DNA of 24,577 nucleotides, taken from assembly GCF_001907675.1 (NCBI RefSeq), contig NZ_MPNT01000055.1:1-24577 (forward strand). The letters are read 5' to 3'. Shown piece by piece: positions 1 through 8,127 of this stretch (position 1 is its first letter; the number at the start of each line of letters is the position of its first letter). The DNA is from Mycobacterium paraffinicum (GTDB lineage: Bacteria > Actinomycetota > Actinomycetes > Mycobacteriales > Mycobacteriaceae). The notes beneath the pieces were generated by a model, which made no database searches, had not been told where the DNA came from, and saw nothing but the letters and a program-made list of their open reading frames with translations. The position numbers were made by a program, and so were the translations under genes.

Positions 1-151
1 CCTGTCGGCGGCCGTGCGGCGTCGACAGGTCGGCGACGATGTCGGCGTCCTTGATGTCGACGCCGATCACGGTGTGCCCGTCGGCCTTGAGCCGCTGCGC
101 GGTCTCGTAGCCCATCCCGGACGCCGAGCCGGTGACCGCATAAATGCCCAT
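1..151 (-). CDS. Short-chain dehydrogenase/reductase, N-terminal part (runs off the left edge)
   Basis: This is the first 50 codons of an SDR-family oxidoreductase, read leftward from an ATG at 149-151. The start reads MGIYAVTGSASGMG, which contains the TGxxxGxG nucleotide-binding motif at residues 7-14. A second beta strand ends in VIGVDIKDADIVADL; the acidic residue after that strand is the position that usually favours NAD(H), and the following DL matches the adenine-contacting part of the fold. The catalytic Ser-Tyr-Lys lies outside the window, so the substrate cannot be guessed; related mycobacterial enzymes are annotated as 3-alpha-hydroxysteroid or carbonyl reductases. It is divergent from the TetR gene at 326, which could regulate it across the 174-bp gap. 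The coding part is visibly more GC-rich than the genes to its right. Confidence 0.85.
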   Translation of the reverse strand, partial: MGIYAVTGSASGMGYETAQRLKADGHTVIGVDIKDADIVADLSTPHGRRQ

Positions 152-325
152 CGCTCCGTTCGCTCCCTGACCGTTGGGACGGAGACCTGCTAGGAGCAGA
201 TCGGGATAAATCGCCATGATACCTTGTTGATAGGCGGTCAATGACTCATAATCAAGATGGATGATTGCCAAGACGCGCAGTGCTGATGGCAGAGTCGGTC
301 CGGATGTCTCGAGGAAGAAGTCTAA

Positions 326-1009
326 GTGGCGGTAGAGCCCGACACCGGTCGCGTTACAGCGCGAGCTGAGCAAGCTGCCGAGACACGTCAGCGAATACTC
401 GGGGCCGCCATTGAATTGTTTTCCGAGAAAAGCTTCGACGACGTAGCAGTCGCCGACATTGCGCGTTCAGCCGGCGTAGCCCACGGCCTCTTATTCCATT
501 ATTTCGGCAACAAGCGCGGCATCTACCTCGAATCAATGCGCGTCGGCGCCGACCAGATGAGCGCCAACTTCAAGCTACGTCCCGGCGTGCCACCCGGTCG
601 CCAGATACGTGAGGCCCTCAAGAAACACTTCGAGTACCTCGCCGCCCACCGCGGCTTAGCGCTGAGGCTAGTGCTCGCGGGTCGTGGCGTCGACCCCGAG
701 GCGTGGGAAGTGTTCGAATCCCGTCGAAGGGACTCGGTGGCTGCGATTCTCGAGATTCTGGGTATTGATCCAACTGGTGATGCGATGCGCATGCTGGGCC
801 GGGCCTTCGCCGGCGCCATCGATGCCACCGCCGTCCACTGGCTGGAGAGTGGCCAGCCATTCGACGTTGACGCCGTGGTAGAAAGCTTGATGCACATCGC
901 AGTAGCAGCAGTGCACGCTGCCGCCCGGTTAGATCCTAACGTTGAGGGCGCCGAGGGCGTCGACGCTATTTTGTTTTCCGACAACGCATTCGATGGCATC
1001 GATGACTGA
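326..1009 (+). CDS. TetR/AcrR family transcriptional regulator
   Basis: The 227-residue protein is a one-domain-plus-sensor repressor. The N-terminal helix-turn-helix is clear: TRQRILGAAIELFSEK at about residue 20, then VADIARSAGVAHGLLFHYFG, the typical TetR recognition helix ending in FHYF-x-NK. The C-terminal ligand domain has no specific match I recognise. Translation is placed at GTG 326 because AGGAAG at 312-317 sits eight bases before it and no ATG is better placed. It lies between a divergent SDR gene and a downstream co-directional flavin monooxygenase (1275), either of which could be its target. I found no strong palindrome in the 174-bp divergent gap, so the operator is unknown. Family assignment is firm; ligand and regulon are inference. 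Confidence 0.9.
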   Translation: MAVEPDTGRVTARAEQAAETRQRILGAAIELFSEKSFDDVAVADIARSAGVAHGLLFHYFGNKRGIYLESMRVGADQMSANFKLRPGVPPGRQIREALKKHFEYLAAHRGLALRLVLAGRGVDPEAWEVFESRRRDSVAAILEILGIDPTGDAMRMLGRAFAGAIDATAVHWLESGQPFDVDAVVESLMHIAVAAVHAAARLDPNVEGAEGVDAILFSDNAFDGIDD

Positions 1010-1274
1010 CCCATGGAGGCGGCGACCCACCGGCATGGCCAACAATCGAAATCGCTATTTGCCAAGCGATCTCGTCAGGCGCCGCACGACGGCACGGGTA
1101 CGTCCATATCAAATCGCATGGCGTGTCGCACATTCGGACAGCACCCCAGCATTGGCCCGTTGTGAAATGACATTGCTGGCTTCAGCGGGACCAAGTTCCG
1201 CCAGATCCTTCTTCCGCTGAACCGTCGCTCAAGCGAAGAAGTTGAGCACACAGAGATGGAGATCGACGAACAAC

Positions 1275-2438
1275 ATGGACCTGAGTACCAGACTGGTCGA
1301 GCAAGCACGCGAACTCGCCCCTCTAGTGGCAAGCGAGGCGGTGAATACCGAACAGCGCGGCGAAGTCTCCCGCAACCTCATCGACCAGTTTTGCAGCGCA
1401 GGGTTTCCGAAGGTGCTGGTCCCGAAACGCTACGGGGGCTATGAACTTGGCGTTGACACGATGTCTCGGATCGTCCGAGCCATCGCCCCTAGTTGCAGCT
1501 CGACGGCATGGATCTTCGCGTTTTACATGGGACACAACTTCATGCATGCACTGTTTCCGGAGCGCTCACAGGAAGAGGTGTTCGGGGACAAGTCGTTTGC
1601 CCTGTCACCAGGTACCGCCGCGCCTCAGTTCAAGATGGAGCCTGTCGCCGACGGCTATCTCGTCACCGGCCGCAGTAGCTGGAACTCGGGCTCTGCCGCC
1701 GCGGATTGGTACATCTCGGGCGGGCTGACCGACGGTCAGGATGGATCCCGACAGCACTTGCTGTTCGTGGTGCCGGCCGCCGACGCGAAGGTTGTCGAGA
1801 ACTGGGACGTCGTCGCGATGCGCGGAACGGCCAGTAACGACATGGTCCTTGACAGCGTGTTCGTTCCCGAATACCGCACCGTCGACGCGGCAAGCGTGAT
1901 GGGTGGAAGCTCACCCGGGTCCCAGCTGCACAGCAGCAATGCGATGTACTCGTTGCCAGTGATGCCGCTGTTGCTCGCCGAAGTTTTGCCCATCATCGTC
2001 GGCGCCTACCGGGCTGTGGTGGACGACTACAAGACGTTTGTCGAGGCGCGCCAAGGGCCGCGTTTCACCACGCGAACGCCGAGCAAACAACTAACACAGA
2101 TCAAGGTGGGGCGTGGTCTAGCGGGCGCCGACCTGGCGGACACCATGTGGGATGACTACCTGAGGATACTGACGACCACGCCGCCGGATGTTCTTCGCGA
2201 ACCGGTAACCCGTGCCGCACTGAAGGCCCGTGTTGCCACAATCACGGACTTTTGCGCTGATGGGATCGACGCGGTGGTTGGGGCTGCAGGCGCCGAGGCG
2301 TTCCGCTCGAAATCTCCTTTGCAGCGCTTCTTCCGTGACATAAGTATGCTCCGTGTGCACGCTTACCTTGACGTGGAAAATGCCTGCGAGCAATATGGCA
2401 GGCTCCTTTTTGGCCTGCCCCCTGAAGCGCCAATCTGA
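1275..2438 (+). CDS. Flavin-dependent monooxygenase, acyl-CoA dehydrogenase fold (HpaH-C2/HsaA-like oxygenase component)
   Basis: The 387-residue protein has the acyl-CoA-dehydrogenase fold but resembles the group D two-component monooxygenases, such as the 4-hydroxyphenylacetate 3-hydroxylase C2 component and HsaA, rather than true dehydrogenases. Recognisable parts are the N-terminal helical segment (LVEQARELAPLVASEA), the segment SSTAWIFAFYMGHNFMHALF, the beta-domain stretch VTGRSSWNSGSAAADWYI and the C-terminal VGAAGAEAFRSKSPLQRFFR region. These enzymes use reduced flavin supplied by a separate reductase to hydroxylate phenolic or polycyclic substrates. The ATG at 1275 is preferred: the reading frame is open from a TTG at 1242, but the alignment with family members begins near MDLSTRLVEQ. 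Shine-Dalgarno support is weak (GGAG at 1258-1261 is far upstream). No flavin reductase gene is adjacent. The substrate is unknown. Confidence 0.8.
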   Translation: MDLSTRLVEQARELAPLVASEAVNTEQRGEVSRNLIDQFCSAGFPKVLVPKRYGGYELGVDTMSRIVRAIAPSCSSTAWIFAFYMGHNFMHALFPERSQEEVFGDKSFALSPGTAAPQFKMEPVADGYLVTGRSSWNSGSAAADWYISGGLTDGQDGSRQHLLFVVPAADAKVVENWDVVAMRGTASNDMVLDSVFVPEYRTVDAASVMGGSSPGSQLHSSNAMYSLPVMPLLLAEVLPIIVGAYRAVVDDYKTFVEARQGPRFTTRTPSKQLTQIKVGRGLAGADLADTMWDDYLRILTTTPPDVLREPVTRAALKARVATITDFCADGIDAVVGAAGAEAFRSKSPLQRFFRDISMLRVHAYLDVENACEQYGRLLFGLPPEAPI

Positions 2439-2472
2439 CCGCGGGACATGATGTTTCGCCGATGGGCATCAC

Positions 2473-2946
2473 ATGAGTCGCGACGTATCTGGCAAGCCTA
2501 GAAACGAGCATACGGGTGGCGATTTGGTGATCGGTCACGGCCCGATCCGCCGCAACGGCAGGCCGCGAGGCAGGCCGTCACGGCGAGGCGGTGTTCTCAC
2601 CGTGATGCTCCTCGCCCTCGCGACGGCGGGCGGCCTCACGCAGCCGGTAACACCTCGGGCGGGCGCTGCCCCGGCGCCCGAGGTGGAGTATGTCTACGAC
2701 GTGGCCGTGCGGCGGCACTACAACTTTCCCAACAACGACGCAGTCGGCTATGGACATGGGATCTGCGACAAGGTGACGCGGGGCGAAGGCTACCCGCAAG
2801 TGATGGGTGAGGTGAAAAGCGACGTCACTCCTAACGATGAGGCCTCGGCGAATTACTTGGTGTCCTATGCGGTGAATCTACTCTGTCCAGAACAGATTTG
2901 GCAGCTGCGGCGTACGGCGGCGAATTACCAACCACCGGCGCAGTAG
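2473..2946 (+). CDS. Small secreted DUF732-like protein
   Basis: The 157-residue protein has a basic N-terminus, a hydrophobic stretch (VLTVMLLALATAGG, around residue 41) and an Ala-rich AGAAPA segment that fits a signal-peptidase site, so it should be exported. The mature part carries the hallmarks of the mycobacterial DUF732 family: a first cysteine in GHGICDKV and a second in LLCPEQ, which probably form a disulphide, separated by a helical segment. These proteins have no established biochemical role. The start is uncertain, because the ATG at 2473 gives an unusually long basic leader and has only a weak ribosome-binding site; an in-frame GTG at 2530 or the ATG before LLALATAGG would give more ordinary signal peptides. 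The gene begins 34 bp after the monooxygenase stop, so it may be cotranscribed. DUF732 proteins are largely confined to mycobacteria and relatives, which helps place the organism. Confidence 0.75.
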   Translation: MSRDVSGKPRNEHTGGDLVIGHGPIRRNGRPRGRPSRRGGVLTVMLLALATAGGLTQPVTPRAGAAPAPEVEYVYDVAVRRHYNFPNNDAVGYGHGICDKVTRGEGYPQVMGEVKSDVTPNDEASANYLVSYAVNLLCPEQIWQLRRTAANYQPPAQ

Positions 2947-3032
2947 CACGGTGGGCACCGCGGATCACGGTGGTTGCCTATCATCATCGGGAGATAGGTG
3001 TAAGTCGGCAACGTCCTGCACGCCCGACGTTG
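2947..3032 (+). terminator. Possible terminator hairpins after the DUF732 gene
   Basis: Two inverted repeats follow the stop codon. CCTATC (2977-2982) pairs with GATAGG (2993-2998) across a ten-base loop. CAACGTC (3009-3015) pairs perfectly with GACGTTG (3026-3032), also across ten bases. Neither has a U-rich tail, which is common for mycobacterial terminators. They separate the 1275-2946 genes from the iron-regulated gene downstream. Folding energy was not calculated. Confidence 0.35.
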
Positions 3033-3152
3033 AAGAACAACCGATCACATTCGATCGTCGCGCGAGTTGCACGGTTAGCTAATTCCGCTGCGTGGCAGCC
3101 TGATCGCAAGGGACGACTAATTCGTCAAGAGTCGGGACGTAAGGCCGAGCCA

Positions 3153-3183
3153 TTGACATGCAACTTAGGCCAGCCTAACCTTA
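3153..3183 (+). promoter_or_regulatory. Iron-regulated promoter with IdeR/DtxR box
   Basis: TTGACA at 3153-3158 and TAACCT at 3176-3181 form a -35/-10 pair with 17 bases between them. Overlapping the -10 is TTAGGCCAGCCTAACCTTA (3165-3183), which matches 15 of 19 positions of the IdeR iron-box consensus TTAGGTTAGGCTAACCTAA. In actinobacteria IdeR with Fe(II) bound sits on such boxes and blocks transcription, so the gene at 3277 should be switched on in iron starvation. The predicted transcript start, near 3188, leaves a leader of about 90 bases. Confidence 0.85.
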
Positions 3184-3276
3184 CATAGTGCCGTTATGAT
3201 GACCGCAGTGTTCCTGCGTCCGTGGCGAACATGCGGCACTGAAGTAGTTATCTAACCAGCGTAATTGGAGGCGACT

Positions 3277-4044
3277 ATGCCAACGATCATCGATGCTCTT
3301 CCGCTCATCAAGTCGCTGCGCGACGCGGTTTTCCTGTCCGCGACCATCAGCGACATCGAACAGCAGACACCGACGATGCGACGTATCCAGTTCAGCGGCA
3401 ACCGGTTACAAGGTTTGAGCTGGAAGCCGGGACAACATGTCCGTCTGCAAGTCGCGGGTCTCGGTGAATCGCTCCTGCGCCTGCACCCCCACGACGCGCT
3501 GCGCACCTATTCGATCTACGACGTCGACCCCGAAGTCGGCACGCTCGACATCGTCATGTTCAACCACTCCGGTGACCCGCAGACGCAAACACCCGCGCGC
3601 AGGTGGTCACGCGCCGCCGCCGTGGGCGACGATGTCCAATTCACCCGGCCCCAGGGCAATTTCGTTATACGACCAGATGCCCCGTATCACGTATTCGCCG
3701 GGGAAGAGACGGCGTCGGTTGCGTTCGGCGCGATGCTGCGGTCACTGCCGTTGACCGCGGAGGTGCACGGGGTGATAGAGGCGGCCGACCGGGGGGATCA
3801 CCTCGATCTGGCTCGACCGCTTCATCGCGTGCAGCGTGGGGAGGCCACGGCCGAGGACTCCGCTGTGCTCGCCGACGCCGTGCGCGCACTCGAGCTGCCC
3901 GATCAACCCGGCGTCGCCTACCTCGCCGGTGAGGCGCGCACCATTCAGGCGCTCCGCAAGATCCTCATCACCGAACGTGGTTGGGACCGGCGACACATCC
4001 TCACCAAACCCTTCTGGACGCCCGGGCGTACCGGCATGGAATAG
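3277..4044 (+). CDS. viuB: Siderophore-interacting protein (ViuB-like flavin reductase)
   Basis: The 255-residue protein belongs to the siderophore-interacting family, flavoproteins that reduce Fe(III) in an imported siderophore so the iron is released in the cytoplasm. The N-terminal FAD-binding barrel contains LRTYSIYDVDPEVGTLDIV, the RxYS/T flavin motif with the family's typical DPExGxLDI continuation. The C-terminal lobe ends in the characteristic YLAGEARTIQALRKIL and ERGWDRRHIL segments. The start is ATG 3277, not the in-frame TTG at 3265, because GGAG at 3267-3270 is correctly spaced for the ATG and overlaps the TTG. Regulation is strongly indicated by the IdeR box overlapping its promoter. 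It stands alone: no siderophore biosynthesis or ABC transporter gene is in the window. An electron-donor role for the flavin monooxygenase at 1275 is conceivable but unsupported. Confidence 0.85.
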   Translation: MPTIIDALPLIKSLRDAVFLSATISDIEQQTPTMRRIQFSGNRLQGLSWKPGQHVRLQVAGLGESLLRLHPHDALRTYSIYDVDPEVGTLDIVMFNHSGDPQTQTPARRWSRAAAVGDDVQFTRPQGNFVIRPDAPYHVFAGEETASVAFGAMLRSLPLTAEVHGVIEAADRGDHLDLARPLHRVQRGEATAEDSAVLADAVRALELPDQPGVAYLAGEARTIQALRKILITERGWDRRHILTKPFWTPGRTGME

Positions 4045-4106
4045 CCATTTGCCGGGACCGGCCGAGTCCGAGCTGATTGCGCGATGGGGATAGGGCCGCA
4101 TCCGCG

Positions 4107-5123
4107 TCAGTTGCCGATGCGCTGGACAATGCGATCCCCGATGTCCGAGGTCGAGCCGGATTGGTTTCCGCTGATGCTCAAGTCCTCGACCACAGCTTTG
4201 TCTATCACCTGGGCTTCAGCATCAAATCCTAAATGACGCAACATCATCGCCGCAGACAATATCGCCGCCCGTGGGTCAGCCTTTCCTTGGTTCGCGATGT
4301 CGGGAGCACTGCCGTGAACGGGCTCGAACATGCTGGGATGCGCGCCGGTGGTATCGATGTTGCCGCTGGCAGCCAGCCCGATGCCGCCGCTGATCGCGGC
4401 GGCAAGGTCCGTAATAATGTCACCAAACAGGTTGTCCGTCAGAAGGACATCGAATTGCTGAGGCGCAGTGACGAGATGGATCGTGGCTGCGTCGATGTGC
4501 ATGTAGGCAACCGTGACATCGGGGAACTTGCGAGCCGCTGCGTCAACGGCGCGGAGCCACAACCCTCCGGCGTGAGTAAGAACGTTGGTTTTGTGGACCA
4601 ATGTGAGCCGGCCCGTCCGATTTGACGCGAGATCGAACGCGTACTGAACGACGCGATCGACACCGAACCGGGTGTTCACACTGACCTCGGTGGCAACCTC
4701 CTGCGGTGTGCCTACCCGAATGGCTCCGCCGTTGCCGACGTAGGGTCCTTCGGTCCCCTCGCGCACGACGACAAGATCGAAGGGGGCATCCCGGCGGAGC
4801 GGACCCGCTACACCTTGTACATGTCGGCTGGGTCTCAGATTGACGTGGTGGTCGAGTGCGAACCGAAGTTTGAGAAGGAGCCCGCGCTCGAGCACGCCGC
4901 TAGGCACCGACGGATCTCCGATTGCCCCGAGCAACAGGGCGTCATGCGCGCGTAGACGGTTCAGGTCGCTGTCAGTCAGCAGCTCGCCGGTGCGGTGATA
5001 CCGCTGCGCGCCCAAATCGTACTCGACCGCGGAGAATTCCGTGCCCACTGCGCGAAGCACCTTCAGCGCCTCGGCCACCACCTCCGGACCGATCCCGTCA
5101 CCCGGGATTACTCCAATATGCAT
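4107..5123 (-). CDS. leuB: 3-isopropylmalate dehydrogenase
   Basis: The 338-residue protein is a beta-hydroxyacid oxidative decarboxylase that resembles actinobacterial LeuB over its whole length. It should convert 3-isopropylmalate to 2-ketoisocaproate with NAD+ in leucine biosynthesis. Visible landmarks are [10 protein letters not shown] at the N-terminus, [18 protein letters not shown] followed by LLLKLRF (the Glu and Leu residues that recognise the isopropyl group), [41 protein letters not shown] and HGSAPDIA (the NAD-binding loop with its Asp). The start ATG (5121-5123) lies 17 bp after the stop of the acyl-CoA ligase, so the two are probably cotranscribed. That context, with no leuA, leuC or leuD nearby, is odd: it may be a second copy serving catabolism. 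The specificity motif argues that leuB chemistry itself is retained. Confidence 0.88.
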   Translation of the reverse strand: MHIGVIPGDGIGPEVVAEALKVLRAVGTEFSAVEYDLGAQRYHRTGELLTDSDLNRLRAHDALLLGAIGDPSVPSGVLERGLLLKLRFALDHHVNLRPSRHVQGVAGPLRRDAPFDLVVVREGTEGPYVGNGGAIRVGTPQEVATEVSVNTRFGVDRVVQYAFDLASNRTGRLTLVHKTNVLTHAGGLWLRAVDAAARKFPDVTVAYMHIDAATIHLVTAPQQFDVLLTDNLFGDIITDLAAAISGGIGLAASGNIDTTGAHPSMFEPVHGSAPDIANQGKADPRAAILSAAMMLRHLGFDAEAQVIDKAVVEDLSISGNQSGSTSDIGDRIVQRIGN

Positions 5124-5140
5124 GTTTACATACCCTTACT

Positions 5141-6772
5141 TCAGGATCTTCCGGTTTTTGCGGAGATCGCTTGGTACTCGTTGCGCAACTGATACTTGGC
5201 GAACTTGCCCGTAGCAGTCTTGGCGATGGCATCAACGACGAACACTTCATCGGGAACCCACCACGATGCGACCCGTGAGATCAGATGCTCACGCAAGTCC
5301 TGCAGTGCGACTTGCTGGGAATCCTTCGAGACGACGAAGACAACCGGCCTCTCGCCCCAGCGTGCATCGGCTCGGCCAATGACGGCAGCTTCCAAGATGC
5401 GCGGATGGGTCATTATCGCGTTCTCGAGTTCGATTGAGGAGATCCACTCACCGCCGGACTTGATGAGATCCTTGGTCCTATCAACGATGCGGACATAGCC
5501 ATAAGGGTCAATGGTCGCGACGTCACCGGTTCTCAACCAGCCATCGGTGCTGAATGATTCGGCACCGCGCTGCGTATCGAGGTAGCCCGCAGCGATCGTC
5601 GGCCCGGCTACCTGCAGTTCGCCCGGTGTGACGCCATCCCACTCGATTTCGACACCGTCATCGCCGACGATCCGAATCTCCGTCAGTGGGGCCGCAACGC
5701 CAGCAGTTGCGAGCAGGCCACGCCGTTCGCTGTCGTCCAAGTCGTTGTGGACCGACGACGTACGCGCAACCGTGACTACGGGGCTGGTCTCTGTCATGCC
5801 CCACGCGTTGGTCAGTGTCACGCCGGCGAGATTCTCGTATGCGGCCGCCAGGGCTGGGTCCAGTGGCCCACCACCGCAAATCGTCATTCTAAGGGCGGAC
5901 AGATCGCTATCGCCGATCAGCGGTATCAGCGAGCGCCAGACGGCGGCGACAGCTGCTGCGAACGTTACTTTGTGGCGCTGGAGCTGGGAGACGATGCGCG
6001 GGGGTTCCGTTCCTGGGCCGGGCAGGACGAGGTCCGCCCCAGCTAGCATCGTGGCGTACGGAAGCCCCCACGCGTTCACATGAAACATCGGCACGATGGG
6101 CATTACGACATCTGCTTCGCGGATACCAAACACATCCGATGTCAGCAGCATCAGCGCATGCAATACGACGGATCGATGGCTGTAGAGAACCCCTTTGGGG
6201 TTGCCCGTCGTTCCAGAGGTGTAACACAACGTGGCGGCGCTGTTCTCGTCGCCGACCGTGGGAATCGTCGACGCGGCATCCGATCGTTCGAGCAAAGCTT
6301 CGTAGTCAATTACCCTGGCGTCGGCTGGAATCGGGTTATCCGCGCCGTCGTCCATGACGATGAAATGACGAACTTTAGCTAACGATTCCGCCATCGGCCA
6401 GACGGTCGGCAACAACGAGCGGTCGACGAACACGACGTCGTCGCCGGCGCTGTCGACCATAAACGTGATCTGATCACGAAATGATCGGTGGTTGACCGTA
6501 TGTAGTGTTCGACCCGTGCATGGCACGGCCAGGTACAACTCGACGTGGCGGTGTGTGTTCCACCCGAAGGTAGCCACGCGGGCCCCAGCCGGCACACCGA
6601 GCTGGTCCAATGCGCCGGCCAACTTGCGTGCCCGCTCCGATACGTTCGACCATCTCAATTCGCGTTCGCCATCCAGCAGACCAGTGATGACTCGCTTATG
6701 TCCGAAACATTTGTCCAGTCGCCGCCACAGCATCGAGATGGTCAGCGGACGGTCTTGCATCATTCCATGCAT
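5141..6772 (-). CDS. Acyl-CoA synthetase (AMP-forming, FadD-like)
   Basis: The 543-residue enzyme belongs to the ANL superfamily and activates a carboxylic acid to its CoA thioester with ATP. The AMP-binding P-loop YTSGTTGNPKG lies near residue 180, followed by MPIVPMFHVNAWGLPY, the NAWGMTETSP adenine-binding motif, GWLRTGDVA near residue 410, the hinge DRTKDLIKSGGEWIS and the catalytic lysine in KTATGKFAKYQL near the C-terminus. The overall pattern is that of medium/long-chain fatty acid or aryl acid ligases (AlkK/FadD type), so the acid substrate is not determined. ATG 6772 has GGAA eight bases upstream; ATGs at 6763 and 6760 are alternatives. It is followed at 17 bp by leuB. Nothing upstream in the 300-bp gap identifies its promoter with confidence. 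Confidence 0.9.
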   Translation of the reverse strand: MHGMMQDRPLTISMLWRRLDKCFGHKRVITGLLDGERELRWSNVSERARKLAGALDQLGVPAGARVATFGWNTHRHVELYLAVPCTGRTLHTVNHRSFRDQITFMVDSAGDDVVFVDRSLLPTVWPMAESLAKVRHFIVMDDGADNPIPADARVIDYEALLERSDAASTIPTVGDENSAATLCYTSGTTGNPKGVLYSHRSVVLHALMLLTSDVFGIREADVVMPIVPMFHVNAWGLPYATMLAGADLVLPGPGTEPPRIVSQLQRHKVTFAAAVAAVWRSLIPLIGDSDLSALRMTICGGGPLDPALAAAYENLAGVTLTNAWGMTETSPVVTVARTSSVHNDLDDSERRGLLATAGVAAPLTEIRIVGDDGVEIEWDGVTPGELQVAGPTIAAGYLDTQRGAESFSTDGWLRTGDVATIDPYGYVRIVDRTKDLIKSGGEWISSIELENAIMTHPRILEAAVIGRADARWGERPVVFVVSKDSQQVALQDLREHLISRVASWWVPDEVFVVDAIAKTATGKFAKYQLRNEYQAISAKTGRS

Positions 6773-6954
6773 GTGGTGTTCCGCGATGTTCTTTCGTTCA
6801 CGAAGGTCGTCCCTTCACGGTTGGCGCGTCCCGACATCGGTGATCGCATCGAAAGCTCAAATGATGCTTGGACGACGGCCGGCCCGAGATCGGCACTCCG
6901 ACAGCATAGTTCGGCGCGGCGATATGTTAAGCCCAGTGGAAGCCAGGGTGGGTC

Positions 6955-7014
6955 GGCGCACGCGTGCGCGCCCCGCGGAGAGGGGTCGATGATGCATCGC
7001 CCGCGGCGGGCATC
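6955..7014 (-). terminator. GC-rich hairpin cluster downstream of the SMP-30 gene
   Basis: About 60-115 bases past the stop of the SMP-30 gene there are several GC-rich inverted repeats: GCCCGC (6999-7004) with GCGGGC (7006-7011), GATGC (6991-6995) with GCATC (7010-7014), and the perfect 14-bp palindrome GCGCACGCGTGCGC (6956-6969). The position suits transcription termination before the acyl-CoA ligase gene. There is no U tract and the alternatives compete with one another, so confidence is low. Confidence 0.25.
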
Positions 7015-7071
7015 GAACTGTGCCAATCGATGATTCCATCCCAGGGCTGTTCCACTGAGCACGGTTGCCGT

Positions 7072-7971
7072 TCACGCGCCGACATCCACCCGTGTAGTGA
7101 GGATTCGCGACTCGCGCGTGTTGCGCCGCTCATGTTCTGCGAAAGATGGTGCGGTACACATGAAAAGCGTCCTGCCGTCATTGCCGCCGAGCGTGAGCGC
7201 AAAGATGCCGGTGTCCAAATGAATTGCGTGAGTTACCTGGCCGCCCTCAAGGACTCGGATGGCGCGCCGCCCTAGGGCATCGGCCACCCACAAAGCGCCT
7301 TCGCTATCTCGGCATATTCCGTCCGGGCCGACGGCGAGCGCCTGCAGTGCGGAGGTCAGTTCGTCAGTGTCGGGCAACGGTCCAAATCGCGCCCAGTCTC
7401 GGCGATCGGATAGTGACCCGTCGTCGTGAATATCGAAAGCGCTGATGCGATTCCCGAACGTTTCGCCCACGATCAAGGTGTCGTTAGCGATCACCGCACC
7501 ATTTGGAAAGTGCAGCGGCTCAGTAACGATCGACACGCTACGATCAACATTGACGCAGACGAGCGGCGCAGCCGCCATTCGTGCTCCGGCCATGAGATCG
7601 AATCCAAAGTTGCCCACGTAGGCTCGGCCGCGGTCATCGACGACGAGATCGTTGAGCGGTCCGGCGGCAAGACCCGTCAGATCAGCGTGAAGGACGAGCT
7701 CACCGTCTAGCTCTCGGCGCAGAATTGCGTGATCGCGCATCGAGACGATTAGTAGTCGACCGTCGGGCAGCCAGCCAAGCCCGGATGGCTGCTGAGGCAC
7801 CCGAGCCTCAACGCGACTGTCCCCACCGATTTCATTGGTTGAGACAACTTGATGGGTGTAGAAGTCTGAAAACCAGAGCCGACCGTCGCGCCAACGGGGA
7901 CTCTCCAGATACGAATAGCCGTCAACGATTACTTCGAAGGTGCGATCCACTCCGGTTGAAGTGCTTGCCAC
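7072..7971 (-). CDS. SMP-30/gluconolactonase/regucalcin-like family protein
   Basis: The 299-residue protein is a six-bladed beta-propeller lactonase of the SMP-30 family, which hydrolyses lactones with one bound divalent metal. The expected metal ligands are visible in order: Glu in YLESPRWRDGRLWFSD (residue about 20), Asn in AGPLNDLVVDDRGRAYVGN (about residue 105), and Asp in the last repeats (VGPDGICRDSEGALWVADA). There is no signal peptide, so it is probably cytoplasmic. It is divergent from the AcoR-type regulator at 8188 and shares its promoter region, where a TGTC-N7-GACA dyad lies, so it may belong to the same regulon. A lactonase beside a Baeyer-Villiger enzyme makes biochemical sense, since cyclic ketones are oxidised to lactones, but that is inference. 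Confidence 0.85.
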   Translation of the reverse strand: MASTSTGVDRTFEVIVDGYSYLESPRWRDGRLWFSDFYTHQVVSTNEIGGDSRVEARVPQQPSGLGWLPDGRLLIVSMRDHAILRRELDGELVLHADLTGLAAGPLNDLVVDDRGRAYVGNFGFDLMAGARMAAAPLVCVNVDRSVSIVTEPLHFPNGAVIANDTLIVGETFGNRISAFDIHDDGSLSDRRDWARFGPLPDTDELTSALQALAVGPDGICRDSEGALWVADALGRRAIRVLEGGQVTHAIHLDTGIFALTLGGNDGRTLFMCTAPSFAEHERRNTRESRILTTRVDVGA

Positions 7972-8093
7972 CTCGCTAGCCTATGTTTGTCCGCAGCCGG
8001 CTCACTGTCTCATATCAATCCACGGCGAACCATGACCCAGGCAGGCACGTCTCGGCCGAATTCCATCATTAACGCCGTGGCCCACCAATCGCC

Positions 8094-8108
8094 TGTCCTA
8101 AAATGACA
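8094..8108. promoter_or_regulatory. Candidate operator TGTC-N7-GACA (copy 1), divergent promoter region
   Basis: TGTC (8094-8097) and GACA (8105-8108) are inverted half-sites seven bases apart, 79 bp before the regulator's start and in the region shared with the divergent SMP-30 gene. The same half-sites with the same spacing recur at 9979-9993 before the oxygenase operon. Dyads with TGT/ACA ends are known for other Fis-type regulators such as NifA. I infer that both are sites for the regulator encoded at 8188. Confidence 0.5.
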
Positions 8109-8127
8109 CAACTATACGCAGCGCTCG

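Noticed and set aside
250..266. AATCA-N7-TGATT between the SDR and the TetR gene at 326 as its operator
   Set aside because: Five-base arms are too short compared with typical TetR operators, such as the 35-bp one at 20223.
1124..1140. TGTC-N9-GACA dyad before the monooxygenase gene at 1275, as a third regulator site
   Set aside because: The half-sites match but the spacing is nine instead of seven, and it lies far from the regulator; one such hit is not persuasive.
2898..3188. A 96-codon plus-strand frame after the DUF732 gene
   Set aside because: It overlaps the DUF732 end, crosses the hairpins and the iron-regulated promoter, and shows no protein-like pattern.
4045..4106. GCCGG-GA-CCGGC as a terminator between the convergent ViuB-like and leuB genes
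   Set aside because: The two-base loop cannot form a normal hairpin and there is no tail.
6793..6804. Palindrome TTCGT-TC-ACGAA, 20 bp upstream of the acyl-CoA ligase start, as an operator
   Set aside because: Ten paired bases within a 300-bp gap can easily arise by chance, and no second copy was seen.
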